Positions 1-7,915 of a stretch of DNA of 64,000 nucleotides are shown here, one piece after another. The stretch covers positions 62,001 to 126,000 of the forward strand of contig NZ_FOGE01000008.1 in NCBI RefSeq assembly GCF_900111125.1, given 5' to 3'. This DNA is from Sphingobium sp. YR768. GTDB lineage: Bacteria > Pseudomonadota > Alphaproteobacteria > Sphingomonadales > Sphingomonadaceae. A program made the position numbers and the translations under genes. The notes beneath the pieces are model-generated. The model was not told where the DNA came from. It searched no databases and worked only from the letters and a program-made list of their open reading frames with translations. Positions within the stretch are counted from its first letter, which is position 1, and each line of letters starts with the position of its first letter.

Positions 1-944
1 TCGCCGCTCTCTGATAGCAGCAACGGGAAACATGGCATGGTCGGCATGACAAGCACGTCGCAGTCCTGCAAAAGCGCGTCGACATGAACAGTGAAGCGAG
101 CACGCACAATTTCGGCATCCGCCAGCTTTTCGGCATCGACATGAGCCGCGGCAGAGAGCCTTGCAGCAACGTCGTCTCCAATTCGACCACCAGATAACAG
201 ATAGCCGAAAGCCGCATATGTTTCTGCCGCGATGATCGCCATATTGGCCTGAAAGGCGTCCGACAGCCCGACTAGCGTGACATCGGCCGTTGCCTTAAAA
301 GGCTTCAATACTGCATCGAAAGCGGCTTCTACTGCCGCATCCACCCCCTCCACCCTCACACGGGCGAAGCGCAGCGACCTATCAGCGTGCGGAACAAAAT
401 CAGGAGCGATAGCGCTCATTGCGGTCTCGATCATAGCCATGGACCGGGCGAAAGGACCGATGCAATCAAGCGACGACATACGCGGCCACGCGCCTAGCCG
501 ACTGACACGGCCGAATGTGGGCTTAAGTCCGTACACCCCGCAACAGGCGGCTGGTATGCGGATCGAGCCACCAGTATCCGTTCCAATCGCGAAATCGACC
601 AGATGTTCCGCAACTGAGACCGCGCAACCGCTTGACGAGCCGCCAGGCACGTAATCGGGAAAATGCGGATTCACGGGCGAGCCGGTCCACGCATTCAGAC
701 CGGTAACGCCATAAGCCAGTTCGTGCATGTTCGCCTTGCCGATAATACGGCAATCCGCCGCCAGCAGCCCCTTGACCACGGCGGCGTCCGTTTGAGCCCC
801 GGGTGTATCGTCGAGCGCAGCGCTTCCACCTTTTGAAGGCATGCCGACTATATCGATACAGTCCTTCACGGCGACGGTGAGTTTTCCAGTCCCGCGATCT
901 ACTGGTGCAAAGATGGCGTTGTTTCGAGACATCAAATCATTCAT
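1..944 (-). CDS. Amidase signature family hydrolase, C-terminus beyond the window
   Basis: The reverse strand reads without a stop from an ATG at 944 to the window edge (about 314 residues; family members are usually 400-500). It carries the Ser-Ser-Lys amidase-signature pattern: Lys27 in TVAVKD, cis-Ser near 103 in the GGSSSG loop, and nucleophile Ser127 in GTDTGGSIR, followed by CCGVYGLKPTFGRVS. Such enzymes hydrolyse amides in the cytosol; the substrate is unknown. A weak GAGAT ribosome-binding site precedes the ATG. It lies downstream of, and on the same strand as, the class II aldolase but has its own upstream site (952-970) shared with the aldolase and the MarR gene, so co-control by MarR is likely. 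Confidence 0.9.
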   Translation of the reverse strand, partial: MNDLMSRNNAIFAPVDRGTGKLTVAVKDCIDIVGMPSKGGSAALDDTPGAQTDAAVVKGLLAADCRIIGKANMHELAYGVTGLNAWTGSPVNPHFPDYVPGGSSSGCAVSVAEHLVDFAIGTDTGGSIRIPAACCGVYGLKPTFGRVSRLGAWPRMSSLDCIGPFARSMAMIETAMSAIAPDFVPHADRSLRFARVRVEGVDAAVEAAFDAVLKPFKATADVTLVGLSDAFQANMAIIAAETYAAFGYLLSGGRIGDDVAARLSAAAHVDAEKLADAEIVRARFTVHVDALLQDCDVLVMPTMPCFPLLLSESG

Positions 945-951
945 ATCTATC

Positions 952-970
952 TCAATTGAAATATCAATTA
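952..970 (-). promoter_or_regulatory. Candidate MarR operator upstream of the amidase
   Basis: Read on the minus strand, this is TAATTGATATTTCAATTGA, with inverted TTGA/TCAA half-sites. It lies 8 bp upstream of the amidase start. It matches the sites at 1886-1904 and 2091-2109 with one mismatch each. Assignment to the neighbouring MarR protein is inference. Confidence 0.6.
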
Positions 971-1026
971 ATAAATTATACGACTCTCCCGCCCGCTAAT
1001 AGCAGGACGCCGACAAGGGCGCGGCG

Positions 1027-1791
1027 TTATGATGCCCGGTCGGGGCGATACCATTCCACCGGCTTGGCTTTACGCATCGCGCGCACCTGGCTTTCGAACA
1101 GCAGTGTCGAAAAACGGTTACTCTCGCTTAGGCGCGCGGCCGATATACGGCACCGCTCCATGACATCATCGCTGATCTTGCGGTCGCCGCCAGGAATCAT
1201 GCCCGCCTGGCACTGCACCTCGGCCGCGCGCTGGACGATATAATGCAGCATGAATGTGGATGGAATGTCACGCTCGCATACAGCGACACCATGATTGCGT
1301 AACACCAGTACGTCTTTCTCGCCAAGGCTAGCGACCATCCGGTCGCGCTCATCGGCGAACAGGGTGATGCCTTCGAACTCATGATAGGCGACACGACCGA
1401 TCAGTTGTGCGCCATAAAAATTGTTATGGTCGAACCCGGCGTCCTTCATTGCCACTGCAGAAATCGGGATCGTATGTGTGTGGGCAACGCAGCGAATGTC
1501 GTGCCGATGCGTATGGATTGCACCATGGAGGGCAAAACCCGCAGGGTTCGCACCGTAATCGGAGGCACCGATCAGCTCCCCATCGACATTGACCACCAAC
1601 AGGTTAGCCGGCGTTATCTCAGAATAATTCAGCCCGAATGGATTGACGAGATAACGATCGCCTTCGGGCAAACGCACCGAGATGTGGTTCATGATCATCT
1701 CATGCCAGCCGAAATGCTCGATCAGATGATAAAGATTCGCAAGGTCGTGACGGAGACTCCACTCTTCGTCGGAAAAGGCCATCATGGTCAT
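1027..1791 (-). CDS. Class II aldolase/adducin family protein
   Basis: About 254 residues. It has the class II aldolase fold motifs: an early NHISVRLP segment, GFALHGAIHTHRHDIRCVAHTHT carrying the paired metal-binding histidines, and a late LRNHGVAVCERD with a further His. Family members are zinc-dependent aldolases, epimerases or decarboxylases acting on sugar phosphates or hydroxy acids; many sphingomonad paralogues have no known substrate. The reading frame is open back to 1851, but the ATG at 1791 follows GGGAG (in-frame ATGs at 1785 and 1782 also fit), so the upstream extension is discounted. It is divergent from the MarR gene, with an AT-rich operator at 1886-1904 between them, and probably belongs with the amidase. 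Confidence 0.85.
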   Translation of the reverse strand: MTMMAFSDEEWSLRHDLANLYHLIEHFGWHEMIMNHISVRLPEGDRYLVNPFGLNYSEITPANLLVVNVDGELIGASDYGANPAGFALHGAIHTHRHDIRCVAHTHTIPISAVAMKDAGFDHNNFYGAQLIGRVAYHEFEGITLFADERDRMVASLGEKDVLVLRNHGVAVCERDIPSTFMLHYIVQRAAEVQCQAGMIPGGDRKISDDVMERCRISAARLSESNRFSTLLFESQVRAMRKAKPVEWYRPDRAS

Positions 1792-1885
1792 ACTCCCGTC
1801 TCGCCCTATTGGTCGGATGTGGGCGTTGAGATCTGTTGCAGCCCCGCACAAGATGCAGATGCAGACTGAAGCAACATGGCGAAAA

Positions 1886-1904
1886 TAATTGATATGTCAA
1901 TTGA
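1886..1904 (+). promoter_or_regulatory. Candidate MarR operator upstream of the aldolase
   Basis: TAATTGATATGTCAATTGA, identical to the amidase site except for one base, followed by a further partial repeat TTGAATTG. It sits in the AT-rich divergent region between the aldolase and the MarR gene. Regulation by MarR is inferred. Confidence 0.6.
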
Positions 1905-2090
1905 ATTGAATAATTTCAGATTGGTGCTTTGATGTTTTGGTTCGGATGCAGGCCGCGATGCAGATGCGATCCGCACGGCCCGCATCCAAGCCACGCATTT
2001 TCCGGGACGACGGGAAAGCAGGGAAACCTAATGAACCGCACTTTGCCTTACGGTTGGGAAAGCAATTTTCCTCTGCTAAGGGCAAATTGA

Positions 2091-2109
2091 TAATTGATAT
2101 TTCAAGTGA
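2091..2109 (+). promoter_or_regulatory. Candidate MarR autoregulatory operator
   Basis: TAATTGATATTTCAAGTGA, one mismatch from the amidase site, about 50 bp upstream of the MarR start. The rest of the 370-bp region 1792-2160 holds no convincing gene. Confidence 0.6.
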
Positions 2110-2160
2110 GATCGATGCGGCGAGCGAGACATCCTCAACTCGTCCCTGATTTGCCGGAGA

Positions 2161-2700
2161 ATGCCAGAGATGAAGCGCGCGAAACAGGATATGGACGACC
2201 ATAACCCCCGAACCGATGTTGAAGCGGGGCGTCGTGTCAACGTGTCTCCTGACCGTCCGTCGGACGGCAGCGAGTTTGATGCACGAGAGTGGCCGTTTTT
2301 CTGGCTGACCCACGCCACCGGTCTTTACCTCATGCACCTCGAACGCAGCTTGAAGAAGGTTGGGCTCGACATCGGGCGATGGCGCGTACTGATGTGCGTG
2401 CCGCCTGGGCAGGCGCTCAGCGTTAGTGAAATTTCGGAACTAGCCATCGTGAAACTCCCCACTATGATGAAGCTCGTCCAGCGAATGGAAGCCGAAGGCC
2501 TGGTATCCTGCGAAACGCGGGCCACAGACGGGCGCGTCACGGAAGTGTCGCTTACTGACGAAGGCCTGTTCGCGCGAACCCGTGCCTGGCAGGCGGCCGG
2601 CAAAATCTTCACACGTATATTCGGCGGTGACAACGGCCTGGATGTAAATGCCCTCAACCTCCAACTGCGCCAAATCGTGGTTCGCCTTGAGGACAACTGA
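2161..2700 (+). CDS. MarR family winged-helix transcriptional regulator
   Basis: 179 residues. A variable N-terminal tail (about 1-45) precedes a MarR core: a helix around FFWLTHATGLYLMHLERSL, then the winged HTH with QALSVSEISELAIVKLPTMMKLVQRMEAEGLVSC and a basic wing RATDGRVTEVSLTDEG. The family usually binds small aromatic or phenolic ligands and represses divergent catabolic genes. The ATG at 2161 follows CCGGAGA; an ATG at 2170 is an alternative. It is divergent from the aldolase and amidase, and three copies of a 19-bp site occur at the promoters of all three genes. It converges with the next gene at 16 bp spacing. Confidence 0.9.
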   Translation: MPEMKRAKQDMDDHNPRTDVEAGRRVNVSPDRPSDGSEFDAREWPFFWLTHATGLYLMHLERSLKKVGLDIGRWRVLMCVPPGQALSVSEISELAIVKLPTMMKLVQRMEAEGLVSCETRATDGRVTEVSLTDEGLFARTRAWQAAGKIFTRIFGGDNGLDVNALNLQLRQIVVRLEDN

Positions 2701-2716
2701 CGATATCGACAGCCCT

Positions 2717-4243
2717 TTAGCGACAGGCGGGATTGCCGGCGTCTGGCACGGCCACAAAAGCTATGGCCCGGCCGGCGATCGGGACGCTGCCGCGTACTGC
2801 TGTACCGACGAGACGGCCTGGATTGCCGTTACCATCGATGACGGGTTTTTTGCCATTAATCATCACTGTCTGAGCATCATGCGGTTTCCCGGTCATCACC
2901 CAGGCGCGCGCCATCTTTCCTATCGCCAACGATTGTACGCCGGCACCCAGGTTCAACGCAAGAAGGCCGACCCCACCCTTGCCGCCGGGAAGGCAATGCG
3001 CATAAAGGCGTAAATCCGCTGCCGGCGACCGTGGCGATTCAAGCACGATTTTGTCCATGATCTGGTTCCACAGCAGCGCTGCCCAATAATCAGGCCTTGG
3101 TTCAAGCGTATCGCCATCAATCAAGCCATAGTCCGAGGCTGCAAGCGTGTTGTGCATCACCACCTTGACGCCAAGTTGCGCCAATGCACCAAGTTGATTC
3201 AAGTAACGGAAACTGTCGAGGAAAGTCGAGGCCCAACGGGAGCCACCGCAGGCGGCCTGGCCGGCCTCCGTAATCCACATTGGCTTCCCTGGCTCGTATC
3301 GGTCGCGCAAGGCGGCGTAATATTTATATTCACGCAAGGTGCCGTCAAGCCATGCAGCGGTAAGTGCATCCTCCTTGACCGCCGTTTCCATATTCATACC
3401 AGCACATCGCTCCGACACGGCACCGTAAAAATGGTAGGATACTACGTCGACGCTGCCGGGATTTTCCTTCATCATCCCTTCAGTGCTGATGGGAACCGCC
3501 AAAGCGTTGACGGGCGGTCGGCTGAGCAGTCCACCCTCCCCGACCCCGCCTGGGCCCAATATCTTCATGTCGGGCACTGCCATGTGGGCCCACCGCCGAA
3601 ATGTCCTGAAATCAGCAGCATAATTCGCGACGCCATAGTTTTTGGATAAGCCGACTGCGGTTTCAGGCATATTGGGTTCGTTGAAGAATTCGGCCGCAAA
3701 AATTTTTCCGCCTGAATCTTTTGTAAGATCGGCTACCCGTTGCGCCTGGTTTGACGCCCATACCCCGTCGGGTCCTCGGACGCCCGCGCTGACGGCAAAA
3801 CTCGTTACGATCGGGGCATCGACCGCCAGGGAAAAGGCCACGACATTTCGCCACTGAGTGCGCGTCAATATCTGTTTATACCCTGCTGGCGGCGCCGTCA
3901 GTTTTTCACCTTTTTCCTCGAGGTAGGTGCTGTTTGCCCACGAACCGCTGACCCGAACCAGGCTAGGCCCCAGATGTCTGGCGAGATTGATCAGCCTTCG
4001 GTTGGTCAGATCGACCGGCGGTCGATAGCGATACATTTCGCGTGAACCATTCTCATAGGCCGCCCAAAAGCGGCCTCCCGTCACCTCGACCATCTCGACA
4101 TTATAAGCCTGATAGCGCTCGCTCACCTCGCCCGTTTTCTTGAGATTGGCGAGATCGAGAGTCTGTGCCCTAGCGCCAGGAATACAGAAAGAGCATAAGG
4201 CCGACAAATTTAGGGTTGCAACTTTAAGGATGCGCTTGAACAT
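2717..4243 (-). CDS. Secreted clan GH-A glycoside hydrolase, GH79-like
   Basis: 508 residues from the ATG at 4243, preceded by AGGGAG; the frame stays open upstream to 4435, but the protein from 4243 begins with a signal peptide (MFKRILKVATLNLSALCSF..., cleavage near ARAQ, residue 27). Glu189 in AAEFFNEPNMPE and Glu326 in PMWITEAGQ sit about 137 residues apart, as expected for acid/base and nucleophile of a clan GH-A retaining enzyme. The length and the NEPN motif resemble GH79 (heparanase/beta-glucuronidase); GH39 or GH30 are alternatives. It lies 56 bp behind an NSS transporter as the last gene of a leftward run, which suggests release of a sugar or uronic acid from a conjugate in the periplasm. 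Confidence 0.75.
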   Translation of the reverse strand: MFKRILKVATLNLSALCSFCIPGARAQTLDLANLKKTGEVSERYQAYNVEMVEVTGGRFWAAYENGSREMYRYRPPVDLTNRRLINLARHLGPSLVRVSGSWANSTYLEEKGEKLTAPPAGYKQILTRTQWRNVVAFSLAVDAPIVTSFAVSAGVRGPDGVWASNQAQRVADLTKDSGGKIFAAEFFNEPNMPETAVGLSKNYGVANYAADFRTFRRWAHMAVPDMKILGPGGVGEGGLLSRPPVNALAVPISTEGMMKENPGSVDVVSYHFYGAVSERCAGMNMETAVKEDALTAAWLDGTLREYKYYAALRDRYEPGKPMWITEAGQAACGGSRWASTFLDSFRYLNQLGALAQLGVKVVMHNTLAASDYGLIDGDTLEPRPDYWAALLWNQIMDKIVLESPRSPAADLRLYAHCLPGGKGGVGLLALNLGAGVQSLAIGKMARAWVMTGKPHDAQTVMINGKKPVIDGNGNPGRLVGTAVRGSVPIAGRAIAFVAVPDAGNPACR

Positions 4244-4299
4244 ATTCTGGCTCCCTGTCGCCGCCGACCCGAACCGCGGGACGAAAGATTCATGCAAAC

Positions 4300-5658
4300 T
4301 CAAAGCAGCCTGATCATCAAAACGATCACCGTCAGGGGCACGAGGTAGCGCAACGCGAAGCGCAGCAGGGTCGCCGCCAGCCCGGTTTGCGCAATGCCCA
4401 GTTCGCTGGCGATCGTCAGGCGCGGCAATCCCCAACCCGCCAGCAATGCAACCAGAAGCCCCCCCAACGGCATCATGATCGTGGAGGTCAGATAGTCCAG
4501 CAGATCAAATGGCGTCTTGGTGGATTCCAAACCAAGCCACGTAAGGGGATGGACGTCGGCCCAGTCGTTGAACGAAAAGGCGGTGAGCGCGCCCGCCGCC
4601 CAAACCACGGCACCGATCGTCCAGATCACCACCACGCGATTGACACGCCAGCGCTCCGTCACCGTGAAAACGATCGCCTCGATCATCATCGACGTGGCGG
4701 TAACAGCGGCCAGCGCCAGCAACATGAACATGGTCACGCCCATCGCATAGCCCATGGGCATCTGACCGAAAGCCAGCGGCAACGCGATGAATAACAACCC
4801 CGGCCCCTGTGCAGGCTCCAACCCATTTGCAAAGACCACCGCAAAGATCGTCAGCCCGGACATGACCGCAATCACCATCTGCGCGAGCGCGACCATGATA
4901 GCCGATCGTGCCAACGGATATTCCGGCGGGGTATAGGCCCCTACCGTGAGCATCACGCCCACGCCGATCCCCAACGAAAAAAATGCTTGGCCGACCGCGG
5001 CCGCGATCGCGGCATAGTTGAAAGTGGCGGCATCGAAATGGAACAGGAACCAAAATGCCCCGGCGCCGTCACCCACAATGCAGGCGTAGACCATCAGCAC
5101 CGCCATCACCGCGAACCGTAGAGGCGTAAGAATGCCGGAAATGCGCTCGACCCCCTTGTTCACCCCCAACGTGACGATCAGCGAAGTAACGACGATAAGC
5201 AGGCCCGAATACCCCAGCATCCGCCATGGTGAACCCATCATCATACCCAATTGCGCCTGCGCGCCGGCCGGATCGAGATGCGAAAAACGACCCTGGAGCG
5301 CGAGCACCAGGAAATCTACCATCCATCCACAAACGATAAAATAGTAGCTCAGCACCAGCGCCAGGCAGCTGAAGGACATTAATCCGAGGCCTTTCCATAG
5401 CCTGGAAATTCCATCCTTTTCACGCAGCGCCACCAGCGAGCCGATCATGCTGCCCCCACCGCGGCGACCGATCATCATTTCAGCAAGCAGCGCAGGAACC
5501 GCGATAAGGACGAGCGCGAGAAAATAGGTCAGCACGAACAGCCCGCCGCCGTTGGCACCAGCCAGGTAACTGAACTTCCAGACGCTGGCGACTCCCGCCT
5601 CGGAACCGATCGCAGTGATCAGAAACAGGATTTTGGACGACCATTTTTGGTTGCTCAC
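4300..5658 (-). CDS. Neurotransmitter:sodium symporter (NSS/SNF) family transporter
   Basis: 452 residues starting at GTG 5658, preceded by AAGGGG. The N-terminus WSSKILFLITAIGSEAGVASVWKFSYLAGANGGG is the diagnostic TM1 region of LeuT-fold Na+-coupled amino-acid/amine symporters (usually WxSRxGFILAxxGxAVGLGNxWRFPY). About 11-12 hydrophobic segments follow, matching the usual bacterial length. The substitutions GSEAGVASVWKFSY at the unwound TM1 substrate/Na+ site differ from the common GxAVGLGNxWRFPY, so the substrate may not be a standard amino acid. It sits between a SnoaL-like gene and the GH79-like gene, in the neighbourhood of an Lrp/AsnC regulator and an aminotransferase, which supports uptake of an amino compound. 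Confidence 0.9.
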   Translation of the reverse strand: MSNQKWSSKILFLITAIGSEAGVASVWKFSYLAGANGGGLFVLTYFLALVLIAVPALLAEMMIGRRGGGSMIGSLVALREKDGISRLWKGLGLMSFSCLALVLSYYFIVCGWMVDFLVLALQGRFSHLDPAGAQAQLGMMMGSPWRMLGYSGLLIVVTSLIVTLGVNKGVERISGILTPLRFAVMAVLMVYACIVGDGAGAFWFLFHFDAATFNYAAIAAAVGQAFFSLGIGVGVMLTVGAYTPPEYPLARSAIMVALAQMVIAVMSGLTIFAVVFANGLEPAQGPGLLFIALPLAFGQMPMGYAMGVTMFMLLALAAVTATSMMIEAIVFTVTERWRVNRVVVIWTIGAVVWAAGALTAFSFNDWADVHPLTWLGLESTKTPFDLLDYLTSTIMMPLGGLLVALLAGWGLPRLTIASELGIAQTGLAATLLRFALRYLVPLTVIVLMIRLL

Positions 5659-5707
5659 GGACGTTGCCCCTTATGGATATCCGGATGCCGTGCGAACCGC
5701 CAAACCG

Positions 5708-6121
5708 TCACTTTTCCGACCTCGAAAGAAGTTCTGTATCCAGATAGAAGCTCATCTCGGCAATCAATCCATCCCGCACGACATAGAAGCAGGCATATTC
5801 ATTATTATAATCGTCACCATTGGTGGTCTTTTCATACCCCCGACTTTGCACGGCGACGACTTCGCCTTCCGCGACAACGCGCACGATCTCCTCGCGATAC
5901 CCGCCTTCGCCTATGGATTGACTGGTCTTGCCCAAGATTTCGGACCACACCTTATCACGCCCGATAACAAGGCCGGAATAGCGCGTCGTGCCGATCGTAT
6001 AAAAGCGCACGTCCTGCGCCAGATGGGCGAGATAACGTTCATATTCGCCACGGCTCAGTGCCTCTATGGCGCTCAGGACGATCTGCTTGCTGGCGGCATT
6101 GTCAGTGGATGCTGTCATCAC
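5708..6121 (-). CDS. SnoaL/NTF2-like small protein
   Basis: 137 residues with the alpha+beta cone organisation of the NTF2/SnoaL superfamily: an N-terminal helix pair (IVLSAIEALSRGEYERYLAHLAQDVRFYT), a middle GRDKVWSEIL helix, then strands VVAVQSRGYEKTTNGDDYNNEYACFYVVRDGLIAEMSFYLDT. Members are cyclases, isomerases, hydratases or ligand-binding proteins; no specific reaction can be read here. It begins (GTG 6121 or ATG 6118) only 3 bp after the dioxygenase stop, indicating translational coupling to the PhyH gene and possible action on its product. Confidence 0.8.
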   Translation of the reverse strand: MMTASTDNAASKQIVLSAIEALSRGEYERYLAHLAQDVRFYTIGTTRYSGLVIGRDKVWSEILGKTSQSIGEGGYREEIVRVVAEGEVVAVQSRGYEKTTNGDDYNNEYACFYVVRDGLIAEMSFYLDTELLSRSEK

Positions 6122-6124
6122 GGG

Positions 6125-6988
6125 TTACGAAAGCTGGCTGCGAGCTGAGGCGTAGCTTGGCACCATCAGTTGCGTGTCCACGCCATCTTCACCAAATCCC
6201 ATCCACAGTTCCGACCCGAACAGGCGCGCGAATTCAGGAGGATTACGCGCAACGATGGCAGGATCCATGTCCAGGGCGACATAGGGCGCCAAGTAACGGC
6301 GTGAGTAGCCCTGAACCAGGGTTACGCGCAGCCCGTCGGTCTTTTTGGGATAGGCGCCGTGCCAGGTGTTGCCCGGCATCACGATCAAGGAACCGGCAGG
6401 GCATTCCACCGGCACCATCAGTTCGTACATATGCGCCTCATCTGCGGTGGGATGACGGCGCAGCTTGTGACTGCCAGGCACGATGCCAACACAACCGCCA
6501 TCCATCGTATAGTCGGTCAGTGCGATCGTCATGTTGATCAAATGGCGATATTCGGGCAGCGGTTCGGGCACCATCAGCGTATCGCTGTGCAAGCGCAGAT
6601 GCTTGTCGGTCTTGCCTTTCACATAAGCGAGGCTGTTGTTGACGATCATGTTGTCGCCCAGCAGATATTTGCCGAGTTCCAGAATGGTCGGATTGATCAT
6701 CCATTCCTCGAAAACCCGGCCCTGACGGAACAAGGCGTATAGTTCATAGGACAGACCGGCGAGATAGGAATCATATTCTTTATCGGCAGCGCCTTCCCGT
6801 GTCGCTAGTTCGATAAGGAGGTCGCGCGTTTCCTCTACGCGATCGGTCATGCCCAAAAGTTCCGGACCGACGACCGTGTAGCCCAGAATGTCGAGTTCGG
6901 CGATATGCCGCTCCAGTCCCTTGGCCCGGATCCGTTCATAGGCGGCCTTGGTGTCGCCGACGAGTTGGGCAATTCCAGTAATGCTCAT
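6125..6988 (-). CDS. Phytanoyl-CoA dioxygenase (PhyH) family Fe(II)/2-oxoglutarate oxygenase
   Basis: 287 residues. The facial triad is visible: His134 and Asp136 in LRLHSD, distal His210 in GNTWHGAYPKKTDGLRVTL, with Arg221 as the likely 2-oxoglutarate anchor. The middle segment INMTIALTDYTMDGGCVGIVPGSH is typical of bacterial PhyH proteins. Such enzymes hydroxylate small molecules, often next to a carboxyl or CoA ester, with succinate and CO2 as co-products. An AGGACT site precedes the ATG. It is the first gene of the leftward run PhyH, SnoaL, NSS transporter, GH79-like, and lies directly downstream of the same-strand Lrp/AsnC gene. Confidence 0.88.
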   Translation of the reverse strand: MSITGIAQLVGDTKAAYERIRAKGLERHIAELDILGYTVVGPELLGMTDRVEETRDLLIELATREGAADKEYDSYLAGLSYELYALFRQGRVFEEWMINPTILELGKYLLGDNMIVNNSLAYVKGKTDKHLRLHSDTLMVPEPLPEYRHLINMTIALTDYTMDGGCVGIVPGSHKLRRHPTADEAHMYELMVPVECPAGSLIVMPGNTWHGAYPKKTDGLRVTLVQGYSRRYLAPYVALDMDPAIVARNPPEFARLFGSELWMGFGEDGVDTQLMVPSYASARSQLS

Positions 6989-7128
6989 TGTAAATCAGTC
7001 CTATAAGCTGTCATCCGAACCCTATCCCATCCTGCCCATAGATAAATTCTTTTATGTCCGCGCATTTCCACGCGCGGCAAAACAATATTCCAGCAGCACC
7101 TGAATCGATGGAATGATTTTACCATTCA

Positions 7129-7617
7129 TTAGCGACCGCCGGAAAGCTTGGCCACTTTGTCGACCAGCAAGCCAGCCCCGACCAACGGCCCCGACTCCTT
7201 GATCCGCTGAAGACATATGACCGTCGAGAAACGAACGACTCCGGGCAACCGACTCAACTCGTTGCGCAACAGATAATCGAGTGTTTCAACGTCGCGGGTG
7301 ACGACATGCAAAAGATAATCCGCCTCACCGGCCGTCGTGTAACATTCCAGGATCGCAGGATGGCGGTTGACCGCCTCTTCAAAGCCAGCATGCGAGTTGA
7401 ACGCCACCTGCACCTCGCAAAACGCGACAAGCTTGAGACCGAGCGCGCGCTGATCGAGGATGGCCCTGTACCCGCGAATGACGCCCGCCTGCTCGAGCGT
7501 CTGGACCCGGTTCCAACAAGGCGTTTTCGATATGCCCACTTCGTCGGCGAGTGCCGCATATGTCTGGCGCCCATCATTCTCAAGCGACCGTAGGATCGAC
7601 CAGTCCATCTTGTCCAT
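7129..7617 (-). CDS. Lrp/AsnC family transcriptional regulator
   Basis: 162 residues. The N-terminal HTH is clear (DWSILRSLENDGRQTYAALADEVGISKTPCWNRVQTLEQAGVIRGYRA), followed by the RAM/AsnC ligand-binding domain (LVAFCEVQVAF..., ECYTTAGEADYLLHVVTRDVETLDYLL, LPGVVRFSTVICLQRIKES). The family senses amino acids. It stands between the leftward PhyH/SnoaL/NSS/GH79 run (141 bp downstream, same strand) and the rightward aminotransferase gene, the natural position for a regulator of both. Confidence 0.92.
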   Translation of the reverse strand: MDKMDWSILRSLENDGRQTYAALADEVGISKTPCWNRVQTLEQAGVIRGYRAILDQRALGLKLVAFCEVQVAFNSHAGFEEAVNRHPAILECYTTAGEADYLLHVVTRDVETLDYLLRNELSRLPGVVRFSTVICLQRIKESGPLVGAGLLVDKVAKLSGGR

Positions 7618-7915
7618 CTTTACCCGACTATTCCCTATATACGCATACAGCTACGTCACTATCCCAACCAGATGTCCAATGGCAGAACAATTTTCACACT
7701 TTTGAACATGCAACCGAACGCTACAAAGCCATAGCTACCATCAGGACAACCATGCGCAAAAATGATTCCTCAAGGGGCCGATCGCCTGATACGAATTCTC
7801 CTTTGGGGATAAAAGGATGATTTTTTTGTCAAGTGCAGGATATTATTCCTGTTATCCTCTTAAACGTTGGGAAACATAGAACCTCTGCCTGAAATTGCTC
7901 GCCTATAGTCGATAT
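7618..7915. promoter_or_regulatory. Divergent promoter region, Lrp/AsnC gene and aminotransferase
   Basis: About 300 bp with no convincing gene. It contains an inverted repeat, AGGATA at 7837-7842 and TATCCT at 7853-7858, in an AT-rich stretch after a run of seven T (7821-7827). This is a reasonable place for an Lrp-type binding site, but that is only inference. Confidence 0.35.
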
